From contig CM030934.1 in NCBI GenBank assembly GCA_018136815.1, positions 3,239,070 through 3,303,069 on the forward strand: a DNA stretch of 64,000 nucleotides. The letters run 5' to 3'. The position numbers and the translations under genes were made by a program. Below, piece after piece: positions 52,398 through 62,942 of this stretch. Positions within the stretch are counted from its first letter, which is position 1, and the number at the start of each line of letters is the position of its first letter. The notes under the pieces are model-generated. The model was not told where the DNA came from. It saw nothing but the letters and a program-made list of their open reading frames with translations, and made no database searches. This stretch comes from Isochrysis galbana. Its lineage: Eukaryota; Haptophyta; Isochrysidales; Isochrysidaceae.

Positions 52398-53274
52398 TTA
52401 AATTAAAATTAAAATTAAAATGTTATATCCTAGCCAACCCCACTAGCTAATTGGACACAACTTTTCAGCCCCGGACTCCCGCCATGCCTGGCGAGCCAGG
52501 TGTCCGAGTGGTACCGGGGGGGGGGGCATTGCCCCCTCCCCTCGATATTTATCCTCCCCCCAGTGCAAGCACCGACCCTACGCACCCCAGCACACCCTCT
52601 CCTCGAGGCCACGCTGGGGGAAAACCCCTTTCGGGTAAAACAACGCAGGGGGGGGGGGGCACTCGTGAGTTTAGGGGCCTAGAGCGCTAATCTCCCTCGC
52701 CCGAGCGAGTAGCCGCGGCGAGCCGCGGCCCTTCCCTCCTGGCTCTGGCGCCCCCGTCTTCTCTTACCCAAACGGGGCGAGAAGACACGTTACTGCCGGA
52801 GGGGAGAGCTGCCGCTCCCCCCTCCCCTCCCTCTTCCCTTTTCCTCCTCTCTTCCCTGCGGCGGGGGCCCATGGCGCGCGCCTGCGGCCCCTCGCTCAGG
52901 TCCCCAGATGGCCTGCAGGGCCTGGGAGCATAGCTCAGGGGGCAGGTGAGGCTGGGGCATGGCCCTGGCCCCTCCTGCCTCTCCCTCGCTGGCTCTCGAG
53001 CCCCTGCGGGTCGACTGGAGCTGGCTGGGGGGTCCTGAACAGGGGGGCCCAGGGGGAGGAGGGGCTGGTCAGAGGAATGGGCAGGCCACGACGGGCCAGG
53101 GCGGGCGAGTCAGGCGGGCCTGTGGGGAGAGGTATGGGTCAGCAGGGCTGTGTGCTCCTGGCAAGCCATCAGGCGTGCCAGGAGAGTGGGTGGATCCTCC
53201 CCCATGGCAGGGGAGGAGTGGAGAGAGAGGGGGGCTTGTGCCCCCCCTGGGCGAACTAAGTATAAACTTAGTTG
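52398..53274 (-). mobile_element. complete non-autonomous retroelement with 16-bp target-site duplication
   Basis: AAATTGCCGAGGAAAA lies at 52382-52397 and 53275-53290. The 877-bp insert, minus strand, starts (one base inside) with the hairpin AACTAAGT-TTAT-ACTTAGTT (53254-53273) and TCGCCCA-G-run-CACAAGCC, like 23142-23892. The first 400 bp are homologous to that element. The 3' end differs: it ends in (TTTTAA)n instead of the TTAAGAAG tail. Confidence 0.85.
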
Positions 53275-53636
53275 AAATTGCCGAGGAAAAGCCGGTGGAT
53301 TTTACCGCCCCCCACACCCGCCTCGCAGCAAGCTGCCCTAGCTAAGAAGTCAGAGTTGGCGTCTCTCTCGGCAGGCGCGGCCGGTCAGCAGATCGGCTAC
53401 AGGGCTCGAAGGGGTCGAATTGGGGGGGCAGTGCGCGTGTGTATTCGTAAGATATGTGGCATGGACTGTCTGTGCGCCGCGTGGCGACGCGTAGGCAGTC
53501 CACATGTGCGCGTCTGCGTCTGGAGCCTGATTTCTAGTGTCTGTGGCATGTTTGAAAGGGCGCTGGGGGCACCATTCGTAACATAATCTAATGATATGTT
53601 CATGAGAAACAAATCTAGCTATCGTAGAGTTGTCAC

Positions 53637-53862
53637 GTCATTTGTCATTTGTCGGTGAACGACAGACGACAGAGAACTTATGTTTCCCCATTACAGTTGT
53701 TTCGCCAGGCCCTCACCCTCTCTAATCCTTCCCCGAGAGAATTCTCCTCTCCCGCCTCGCCTCTCGCGGCTGTCTCCCCGGGTGCCGGGGACTTGTCTGC
53801 TTGAGCCCAGTTTTTTCTTATTGTTTGTCCCCCAGCGGGACTTTTTCTCACACTGTGAATGG
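53637..53862 (-). repeat. inverted copy of the 40133-40352 repeat
   Basis: GTAGAGTTGTCACGTCATTT to CGGGACTTTTTCTCACACTG; reverse complement of 40133-40352 with small indels (an extra GTCATTT at 53639-53653). Confidence 0.8.
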
Positions 53863-54029
53863 CTGATTTCGACGAGGTTTAGGCGCGCGTCCCGCCTGAT
53901 TGGCAGGACTGTCCAGGTGGCCCCAGTGTATTTGGTGTCTGGCGGGGCTCCCCATATGGATGGATCGTCGAAAACGGGCATGCACCGCGCCCGGTCTCGA
54001 TTTGAAGTTGATCTCCTTAATGCTAAGCC

Positions 54030-54410
54030 CATTCCGACTTTAGCTTTAGCTTTAGCGTCTTTCGTCATAGTCATTATTTGGTTTCGTTTCGTTGTGGGGG
54101 CCCAAGCGGGGGTCTGAGTCCCAATGGGGCCCGGATATGTGCTAGTTGGGTGTATTGGGAACTTTCTACCGAAAAAATCCTGAAATTTCCTCAACCGTGA
54201 GATCGACATTTTTTCAGTCCTAATAAAAAACCCTGTTTGACCGCCCTAGGGCCTAGGGTTCTGCGGCCCGAAGGGCATCGAATATGTGCTAGATGGGTGT
54301 TTTCCGGGATTTCTACCGCTTTACTTTGGTGTATTTCCTCAATCCTGACTTTTTCAATTTTACACCCTTAGAAGTTAAAATAGTGTTTGACCGCCCTACT
54401 GCTGAACCTG
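54030..54410 (+). repeat. dispersed repeat shared with 1120-1372, internally duplicated
   Basis: Matches 1120-1372 over 54030-54262. A second degenerate unit follows (54240-54400), again with ATATGTGCTAGATGGGTGT and TTTGACCGCCCTA. Confidence 0.65.
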
Positions 54411-54419
54411 ACCAAAAAT

Positions 54420-55318
54420 AAGGAAATATAATATATAATGTACATGAGCAACGACACGCCATGCCAGCCTTACACTCTTACAGCATGGAACAGTCGATTA
54501 ATCAAGGGCTAGTTGATACACCTTCCCTTATCACATGTGGCAACTGAGGCTCCCACAGCTCAATCTTTGCGAAATTCGACGCTCACAACGCACATTTTGG
54601 TACCAGCGGACGGACGTCAAACCACCCGCACCGGTCCGGTCTCACGCGAGGCAATGGGCGCCACCATGGCTGCGAGGCCCCCTGGGATGGTCGCACATAC
54701 ATCTGACACGCCTTCTAGCAGCCCCACGAGGCACAAACTGGTCGCCAGCAGCCATCAGTCTGTGATAGGCAAGGCGAGGTCCGGATGTGCAGACGTCAAC
54801 ACCGAAGACGTGGATGCACAAACGGGCCTTTGTGGGGCTTTCAGGCGGTCGCTCCCCGGGTAAAAGTGGCGCCTTATGACCTGTTTCGAACAGCCTGACG
54901 GCCCTTACATCTCTCGCCGCGCCCCATTCAACCTCATACCCTGCCAAGCGTCTCACGCAGCCCATCTGCAGCGCCCTTCCCCGCCCCCACCCTAGCTCGA
55001 TGTGGCGGTACAAGGGTGGACTGTGCGCGGGCTCAGGCAGAGGTCTCATACCAGCTGGTCCCTCCACCAGATGCACAGCGCATCCGAGCGCCCAGCACAG
55101 CCGCCAGGCCCCGTGACAGCCGGAGGAGCCAGACAGCCGCGCGGCCGCGCGCGCCCCCCCCATCCGCGCCCCCGCCAACTTAAAAAAGAAGCTGTAGATT
55201 GGTTCCTCCCCCTTCCCCTCCCCCACAGCGTTCAAGCTCTCCCTTCCCTCGTCTCCTCCTCCTCTTGGCACTGTCTCGTACCTCCCCCTCCCATCCCTCC
55301 CCGCCCACACACATCGAG
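54420..55318. other. no gene annotated
   Basis: A 239-codon minus frame (54642-55361) overlaps the next gene's start and lacks recognisable motifs. CT-rich from 55200, probably the exostosin 5' region. Confidence 0.4.
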
Positions 55319-58300
55319 ATGCCCCCCTGCCCGCCCGACTGCGCCACTCACGGCGGCACATGCGACCCTCTACGCTCCTTGTGCACGTGCCCCCTCACCC
55401 GCAGAGGGCCCTCGTGTGAGTCTCTCTCTCTCCCATCGTGCTCCATCCTCACCCATCCCCTCTCCCCCACAACCCTCACCCACAACTGGGAGGCAAAGCT
55501 CAAATCGCCGACGAGAAGTCGACCTCTCGCACGTACCACCACACCCACGCAGCCACCGCCGAAGCGCCAAAGCGTGAGCGTCCCACACTCCATCGGATCG
55601 CTCGGCCCTCTCACCTGCGAGTGCGTCGCACAGCTCGCCTCGATGAGGAACCTCCTGTTCTTCGGATTCCCTTGGGCGGCACCGCAGCAGCTACCGCTCG
55701 TGTGCGCGCTGCTCAGCGGTGCAGACCAGAGTGTGGGCGCGCTGCTCGAGGCGCCACACGCGGCGCAGTGGGTTGTCGCGTCCCTCATCGTCACCGGCGG
55801 CACGCCCGTGCAGACCGCCGTGATGCCGGCCCCGCCCAACCGCACGTGGTTCAGTCTCGAGGTCGAGCTGCCGTCTGGAGCGGCGGCGGCGCCGCCGCTC
55901 GCCAACCTGTCGTTCACCACACGCCGCTCCTCGGGGAGGGCAGTCCAACCGCCGATGCCCGGGCTCATGCCGCTCAGCCGGTGCCCGCGCCGGTGCGGCT
56001 TGCTCGGCGCGTGCGTCGGCTCGCCCGCCCGATGCGAGTGTTTCTCGCCCGCGCGCGCGTTGAGAGGGAGCTGCGAGCCGCATCCTGCCTCGCGCATGCC
56101 GCAGGGCGAGGGCCCCAGCACGGCGGCTGTCATTGGCAGAGGCCCGCGTCACGGCATTCTTTGCCCCGGCGCCTGTTCTGGGGTCGGGGCGTGCGACCTA
56201 GAGGGCTTCTGCCGCTGCCCCGAGGGCCGGTGGGGACTGGACTGCGCGCTCGGGTTCGACGGCAACGGAAAGCCGGCCGTGCTTGCACCGCGCGCCTCGG
56301 ACGCCTACCCGCGCCGGATGATGAGGACCGCCGCGTCCACGGGGCGGCTAACGGCGGGCGCCGCGTGGCCAAGGGTGTACGTGCACGATCTTCCGCCGAT
56401 CCTGCGCATCCAGCGGCAGTCGTTCGATGTCGAGGTGCGCGAGCCGCTCTTGCTGCCAGGGGGCTCACAGAGAAAGCGGCGGGCACGGACGGCTGCCATA
56501 GATGCGCATGGGCGCGGCTCGCCGCGCTCCTACCTAGCCTTCTGCCGCTCGTCGCGATGATCCGCACTCGCCCATCGCGCCCTCTTGATACCGCACGGCC
56601 TCTTGGCACGTCGCAAGCAGTTGGACTGGGCCCTCTCGCTGCGCATGCTGGCACACCCGGCGCGAGTCGCCTCGCCCGATGCCGCCGATTACTTCTGGCT
56701 CGTCGGCCCCTCGAGCTCGACCGTCATCATGGACAAGCTGCAGTACGTCAAGGAGAATTTCGCGGTGCGCCCCCCTTCAAGCCCGCCCCCTCCCCCCTCC
56801 CGCTTCCACGCGAGGCGGCGCACCCACCCTGCTTGTGATTCGCCAGTGCCTCCGCCTCGGAGTGCATCGCTCGACAACGGATCTCGCACCGGCTCGATCT
56901 CCGCCGCTACGGATCTCGCATTGGCGTCACTGTGTGTCCATCCCGCCTCCTCCGAAACGGTAGGTGTGGAATCGCACGGCAGCTGCCGGCGAGGCTCGCC
57001 ATCTGGCCATGCTCCTGTCGGAGCGCGGTCCAGGCGATTGCTTCTCCAACAACGAGTTGGTGCTTGGGAGGTACAGCGCCACGCCTCTCCGTGTCCTGGT
57101 GCTGGTCGCACCGTTCTGGCATCTGCGCGACACTGCGCACAGTTGCAAAGCTTGGCGCGCAGCTCGCCAAATCGGGTGGCGGCATGTCACGCACGCCGAG
57201 GGGCCTGCCGGAACGTGACGATGCTTGCTGCGTCCAGCTCACGTCCCCGCATCTCCTCCTCTGGGAACAGATACGGCAAGTATCCGGCCGACATCAACCC
57301 CGCATCGCCCAGCCGCGCCTGGGCCATCTTGACCCATAATGGCATCGCGGACCTGCGTGCTACTCGGTCCGCGCCCCATACGCCGGGGGTGATGCAGCTT
57401 CATGCAGTGGCGCAAAGACCCATCACCCGCTGCGTCAACTGCTTCCAGCGAGGCAAGGATATCGTGCTTCCTTTCCAGCCGGGCACAACCGACGTACCAA
57501 AATGTGAGGACCTAAAGAAGCTGTCCACTTTCTCGACCTCTCAGTCGCATCGACAGTGCGTAACGAGGCCCAGCTGCGCAGCCCTACCGGTCGAGACCTG
57601 CGGCATCACCAGGCCAGTGTGAGCACCAGCACGCGAGCGAAGCGGCTCTTCCTCGCACGCCTCGCAGATGGCCCAAGCGTGACATTTGGTTTTTCTACGC
57701 GGGGCGCATCCATCCATCACTCGAGCATGCCCGCTTCTTGACGTACTACGAGGGCATTCGGTCGAGACATGTGAGGCCTGCTGCCAGAGGGGTAGGCGGA
57801 AGAGTGGGGTGGGGTGGGGCGGAGGGAGGCTACGTCGCCTCCCGAAGCCTCGTCACGCGGCTGTGTCGACTGCGCTACCTGCCCGGACGGGCCAAACTCC
57901 AGTGGCCACGCGTGCCGACCTCTTCCTGTGCGCGCGCCGCCGCGCCTGCCCGCCCTCACGACGCAGGTGCGCGCCGAGATCCTGGCGCACGTGAACGAGC
58001 CCGGATTCCTCATCTTCAACTCCTTCAACAAGTCGGTGACGAGGATCAACAGCGTTGAGTACATGCAGCGGTCGAGATTCTGCTGGGTGCCGCCCGGGCA
58101 ACGCTACGGCGATGCACGCAGGTAAGACGTGGCCCAGCTAAGCCCAGAGGCGGTGCGCCTCTTGTCCACCGGAGTGCGGCTGATCGCGCTCAACTCGCCC
58201 GTCTCGCTTGCCCGCCCAGGCATATTTTGGCCGTCTTCGTTGGCTGCATCCCTGTCGTCTCTATTCCAGATAACACCAATACTCTCGATGAGCTCCTACC

Positions 58301-58652
58301 CTGGCACGAGTTCGCGGTCATCGTGCCCCCGGCCGATGTACCCCGCTTGCCCCAGATCTTGCGCACCATCACCCCTGCGGAGGAGGCGCGAATGCGCGCT
58401 AAACTCGGCTGCGTGTGGGGCCGCCTATGGTTTTCATCCGTCTACGGCTCGTGCCTTGGTGAGGATCCAGCCAATGATGCATTCGACGGAGTCCTGCGCG
58501 TGCTCGCGGCTCGGCTCCAGGCGGCGCATGGTGATGAGCGCGGTAGAGGCGCACGGGAGGGGGTGATGGGCGCGGTCGCGGAGACTCGAGCCAAGGACCC
58601 TGACATGGAGGCATGCCTCGCCAAAATGAGTATGGGAAGGGGCCCAAGGTAG
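55319..58652 (+). CDS. exostosin-family glycosyltransferase with N-terminal EGF-like modules (multi-exon)
   Basis: The first part, ATG 55319 to about 56440, encodes three Cys-rich EGF-like modules (CPPDCATHGGTCDP; CGLLGACVGSPARCEC; CPGACSGVGACDLEGFCRCP) and the exostosin start WPRVYVHDLPP. Further blocks: 56585-56764 (LAHPARVASPDAADYFWL, the HP-x-R-x-x-x-P-x-x-A-D motif); intron 56765-56963; 56964-about 57140 (VWNRTAAAGEARHLA, then ELVLGRYS); about 57310-57500 (CFQRGKDIVLPF); about 57680-57770 (IWFFYAGRIHPSLEH); 57966-58121 (EYMQRSRFCWVPPGQRYGDA); intron 58122-58219; 58220-58652 (GCIPVVSIPDNTN ... ending MGRGPR). The two stated introns are phase-consistent; other junctions are unresolved. Golgi/ER glycan synthesis, possibly of scale or cell-surface polysaccharide, is inferred. 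A TGA at 56558 implies an intron near 56440-56580. Confidence 0.75.
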
Positions 58653-59195
58653 ACCTTGTGAGCGCCCGCTTCGACCACGGATGACGAATATTCTCCGCTC
58701 CTTTGTGCCCATGGCTTTCATCGCCGGCTCGGCGTGCGCGTGCGTGCGCGTAATTCTGGTGCCAAAGGCGGGGATTGGCCACGTTGGGTTGGGCAGCCTT
58801 TTGCCCTTTGATTAAGGTGGCGGGGGCACGGATGGGGGGGGGGGGGGGGGGCGCGGCTGTCTGGCTCCTCCTGCTGCCATGAGGCCTGGTGGCTGTGGAG
58901 GACACCTGCCTTTTGCCCTTTGATTAAGGTCGTGCAGGTGCGTTGCGTTTGTAAGCGGCTTCTTCTACGGGGAGGGAGGATGTGGACCTTTAGCTTGATT
59001 AGGAGTGTGGGGTGAGTGCGTCGGGATGCTCCTGGGCTCCTGAGGCGATGGAGACTGCGGCCACGCCGCGACCTCGTCGTGTCGCTAGACTCTACGACAT
59101 TCCATTATTTGTTATTGTTGCATTTCTTGAGAACTAGAACTAGTGCGCCGTTACAGCCACTAGCCAGCATGCGCGAGCACCCGCTAAACCAAGAA
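58653..59195. other. no gene; short direct repeat
   Basis: GCCTTTTGCCCTTTGATTAAGGT or nearly so occurs at 58795-58817 and 58909-58930. G-run at 58831-58850. Confidence 0.6.
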
Positions 59196-59199
59196 AAAC

Positions 59200-59340
59200 C
59201 TTTTAATGTTCTCGCCTCACACGTGGCACTGGGTCCTGTTCCCGTAGCCATGCCCCTTCTCCTTCCTCACCCTGGCTCTCCGCCTTGCTTGCGGCAACGC
59301 TCCCCTCGTGCTCTACTTAGGGGCTCGGGGCGTGTGGGGG
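59200..59340 (-). mobile_element. LINE family 1 tail, truncated, minus strand
   Basis: The reverse complement contains CCCCTAAGTAGAGCACGAGG, GTTGCCGCAAG, and ends GGCGAGAACATTAAAAGGT plus T, matching 60430-60560. It lies head-to-head with the next element. Confidence 0.7.
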
Positions 59341-59382
59341 GTCTGAGCAGAGCGGGGTGCACCTTCTCGCCTTCTAGGTGCT

Positions 59383-60559
59383 CCCCGGCCCGATGGGAGA
59401 ACGGATACAAAGGGCCAAAAAACATGGAATATCCGCTGGCCGACGAGTACGCCATACAAAAAGGAAAAATCGCACTCGACGCAATCACGGTTTCCGACAT
59501 AACGAAAGCCGCGCTCAAGGTGACAAGACTAAACAACCCGCAAACGGCCAAAATAGCTTGGGAAAAGCGCCTAGACATCTCGAAAGACAACTGGAAACAC
59601 ATAGCCAGGCTGTACACCCTGCCGCTGTTGAAGCACACGGACAAACACCCGCACTTCAAACACATCACCCACAGGAGGATAGGTACCAAAAACAGATTCG
59701 CGACAACCACAACCAACAAGTGCAGAATGTGCAATCAACATCAAGAGGACTCATGCCACCTGGCATGGTGCCCCGCGACAAGAAAAATCTTCGACACCAT
59801 AGATGCGATCGCTAACTACACTCCGAAAACGAATAGGTCACATGGGCAGAAAACTAAGGATAGGCTATTCGCATACCCAGACGCGACCACCCCCGACAGC
59901 CTAAAAACCCTCTATATCATAGCCTGGAGATACATAATAAGAGACTTCTACAGAATAGAGTTCGAATCATATGAATACCACTACATACCGGTCTTAGAAT
60001 CCACGCTCTTAAGATTCACCACCCTGGTGAGGGGCCTAACACCGTCGAAAACCTGTCGCCCGATGCGCACTCGCACGGCGGCCCAGGGTAGAAAACCTAA
60101 AATAAAAAGGTCAGCGGAGCTCAGCGCCCCGGTATTTACAGAAGACAACAAAGGTAAACTAAGATTGAGCGACAACCTCGGCCTTGTGGCGGAAGCGATT
60201 GGCCTCGCCGAAAGGCTCGCCTGAGGTCGAGGCACACCCTCCCCTCCCCCCCCCTCCCTGAAAGAACCACCCACGAAGAAGAACAACTCACGAACACGAG
60301 GCACCTCAGCAACGGCACGACACCTACACCACAGCAGCAAGAAACCGGCCACCCAGAGGCACAGGAGGAAGGCGAGGACAGACCACTGAGGGCCGGTGCA
60401 CCCCGCCCGACCCAGCCCCCCCCACGACCCGGGCCCCTATGTAGAGCACGAGGGGAGTTGCCGCAAGGCGGGAAGTGAGAGGAGAGGAAGGGATCTGGGC
60501 GTGGCTACAATAGACAACCCCGTAGCCGCGCGCGTGGCGAGAAAATTAAAAGGTTTTTT
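59383..60559 (+). mobile_element. LINE family 1, 5'-truncated insertion with 11-bp target-site duplication
   Basis: TTCTAGGTGCT at 59372-59382 and 60560-60570 flanks the insert. ORF2 is open from about 59392 to TGA 60224: EYPLADEYAI block, knuckle C-x2-C-x8-H-x3-C at 59721-59771, AWRYIIRDFYRIEF, GRKPKIK, ending GLAERLA. A 3' tail and GAAAATTAAAAGG plus T follow. The frame is intact. Confidence 0.85.
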
Positions 60560-60570
60560 TTCTAGGTGCT

Positions 60571-61280
60571 GCTGAGTGCATAGATGGGGTAAGAGTTTAT
60601 CAGTTATCAACTCTCAAGGTTATGGAGCTATCACTATTATCAGCACTAATATCAACTCTCATGAGAGTTGTGAGTTGTCCCAACCAACAACAACAACAAT
60701 ACTCCCCTGTCCCTGTACGTGCGCACGCGTGTGTTGATTTACGCTTTCCACACTCCACACTCCACACACAAACTCTATCTCTCTCCTCTAGCCTCTAGCG
60801 TAGATTGGTATTAGTAATACGTATTACTAGTTGGATGGACCTATCGCATCTTAGTTAGGGATTGAGGATAGATAGAGCGTAGCAGCCTAGCAGCCAAGCA
60901 GCCGACCGACGGAGGCTACAGGCTACTAAGAATGTATGTATGAAGTATCGATGTTGATGAAGGGGAGGGAGGCGACGATTCTAACAGTAAATGGAGTCAT
61001 ATAGTAGTAGATCAGCCCCTTTGAGATTAGTCTAGCAGCCGACAACTAATATCAGTGATTTGGCAGTTTGGAGCTATTACTCTTACTGCTGAGAGCTCAT
61101 AACAGTACTCTTACCCCATCTATGGCTGAGTGACCTGTTCATCCCAGATTTGTTGTAGGGTTTTGTCGCTGTGCTGTGTGCTACGATGTCTATTGTGCTG
61201 TGACGACGGTGACGCTGACAGTGACAGTGGTTGGTCGCACGTCCGAATGATCGATTGGAGCGGGACGTCGCGCGTCGGTG
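60571..61280. other. no gene recognised
   Basis: AT-richer than the rest of the window, with short repeats of ATCAACTCTCA/AGAGTTGTGA (60600-60680). Confidence 0.4.
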
Positions 61281-61284
61281 TATG

Positions 61285-61500
61285 CGAGCCTTTCGGCAAG
61301 ACGGCGAGACCAAGTGCTTTCGCTACGAGGCTAGAGTTCTCGCTTCTCGCTTAGTTGTAGCCTGCCTTTTTCATTCTCGATGAATACGGGGGTGCTGAGT
61401 TCTGGCGGCTTTTTAGGCTTGGGATTTCTTCCTTGAGCGGCCTTACGAGTGCGCATGGGAGCTGTGTGAGTTCGGCGGGGTAAGTAAGGCCCCCTACCCC
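61285..61500 (-). mobile_element. LINE family 1 ORF2 C-terminus, decayed, minus strand
   Basis: The minus frame encodes PMRTRKAAQGRNPKPKKPPE then FIENEKGRLQLSEK before a stop. The expected end (RRLAERLA) is in another frame at about 61290, so it is frameshifted. Closest relative here is 60060-60224. Confidence 0.75.
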
Positions 61501-61766
61501 TTACCTGACCAAGGTGGTAAATCTCGCACGAGTGTGGACTCCAAGATTGGTGTATGTTTGTTGATGTTAGACCCCAGGAGCCAACGCCCCCCAGGAGAGC
61601 TCTCTCGTCGGGGGGAAATTCTCTCCCGATCGCCAACAGCCCCACCGAGAGCTCTCGATCGGGGGACCGAGAGAATCTCCCGAGAGCTGTTGGGAGATTG
61701 TTCCTGGGGGGGACGGATCCCCCAGGAGCTATCGGGTGGAGAGGAAATCCGCCGAGAGCAAACGGC

Positions 61767-61769
<3 letters not shown>

Positions 61770-61848
<79 letters not shown>

Positions 61849-61849
61849 C

Positions 61850-61888
<39 letters not shown>

Positions 61889-61945
61889 CCTCTCTCTCCC
61901 TCTCTCTCCCTCTCTCTCTCTCTCTCTCCCTCTCCCTCCCTCCCT
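61770..61945 (+). repeat. (CT)n microsatellite
   Basis: Near-perfect TCTCTC with occasional TCCC. The GAGAGCTCTC-rich stretch 61590-61760 precedes it. Confidence 0.9.
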
Positions 61946-62942
61946 CTCTACTCTAGAGATGGGATCTTATCCAACTCTTCCTTCCTTGCTCGCTTCCCCT
62001 TCTGTCTGAGCCTCAGACTCTCATCATCTCTCGCTAATCCCCTCATCCTTCCGTACTCTTCTATTTCTCTCTCTCTCTCACGGTCTTCTCTACTCTACTC
62101 TCTTCTCTCTCTTCCCTCTCCCCCTCCCTCTCTCCTCTCTCTTCCCCCCCCCCCCCCCCCACCCTCTTTCCCGCCCCCACCACAGATGGCCTCCCACCCA
62201 GGCTCTGCTTGCCCTCGGCGCAGTGGACCAGCGCAGCATGCTCACGAGCGCCACGCGGCGAGGAATTGCGACAGGAACCCGCCTACCCCAGGTTCGAGTC
62301 CAGCCCGACACAAGCCCTCCCTTCCCGCCTTCCTCTCCCTCTCTGCCTTCCTCTCCCTCTCTGCCTCTCTCCCTCTCCCTCTCCCTCTCCCTCTCCTTCT
62401 CCCTCTCCCTCTCCCTCTCCTCCCCCGCCCCCCCCTCCCCCTCTCCCTCCCCTCCCCCCCTCCCCTCAGCCCCCCCCTCCCCCCCCCTTACCTACCCCCT
62501 AAGCAGACCCCCCCCCCCTTCCCCCCCAGCGCTACCGCCAGCAGACGAAGGGCCACAGGCAGCTCCCTTCTCCCCCTTCTCCTCCCTTTCCCCTCTCTCC
62601 CTCTGCTCCCCTGGGCGACCGACCAGGGGCAGTCAGGGTATATCCCTCCCTCCCCTCCGCTCCCTCCCTCCCTCTCTCTGATCCCATTCCCCAGCTACCC
62701 TGACTGCCCTTGGCCGTCGGGCCGTCGCACCTTTCCCTCCCCCCTCCCCCTGCTTTCCTTCTCTAACTACCCTTGCTGCCTCTGGCTGCCGACAAGGTCC
62801 TTTTGGAGAGGGTCTGACTTCCGCGCACGCTTTAGCCTAAATCACAGCCGATGCCAAAGCCCAAACCCGTCCTTAACCATCCTTGTGCGCTCCAGCTACA
62901 ACCCTCGACATGGCCACTGACACACCTTTGCCTGATCCTCAG
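61946..62942 (+). other. pyrimidine-rich region, possible 5' exon(s)/introns of the following gene
   Basis: CT/C-rich throughout. A short island at 62186-62292 (TQALLALGAVDQRSMLTSAT frame, ending CCCCAG|GTTCGAG) looks exon-like, but its phase does not match the next exon directly. Confidence 0.35.

Noticed and set aside
54642..55361. 239-codon minus-strand frame
   Set aside because: Arg/Gly-rich GC-bias frame overlapping the exostosin start; no recognisable motif.
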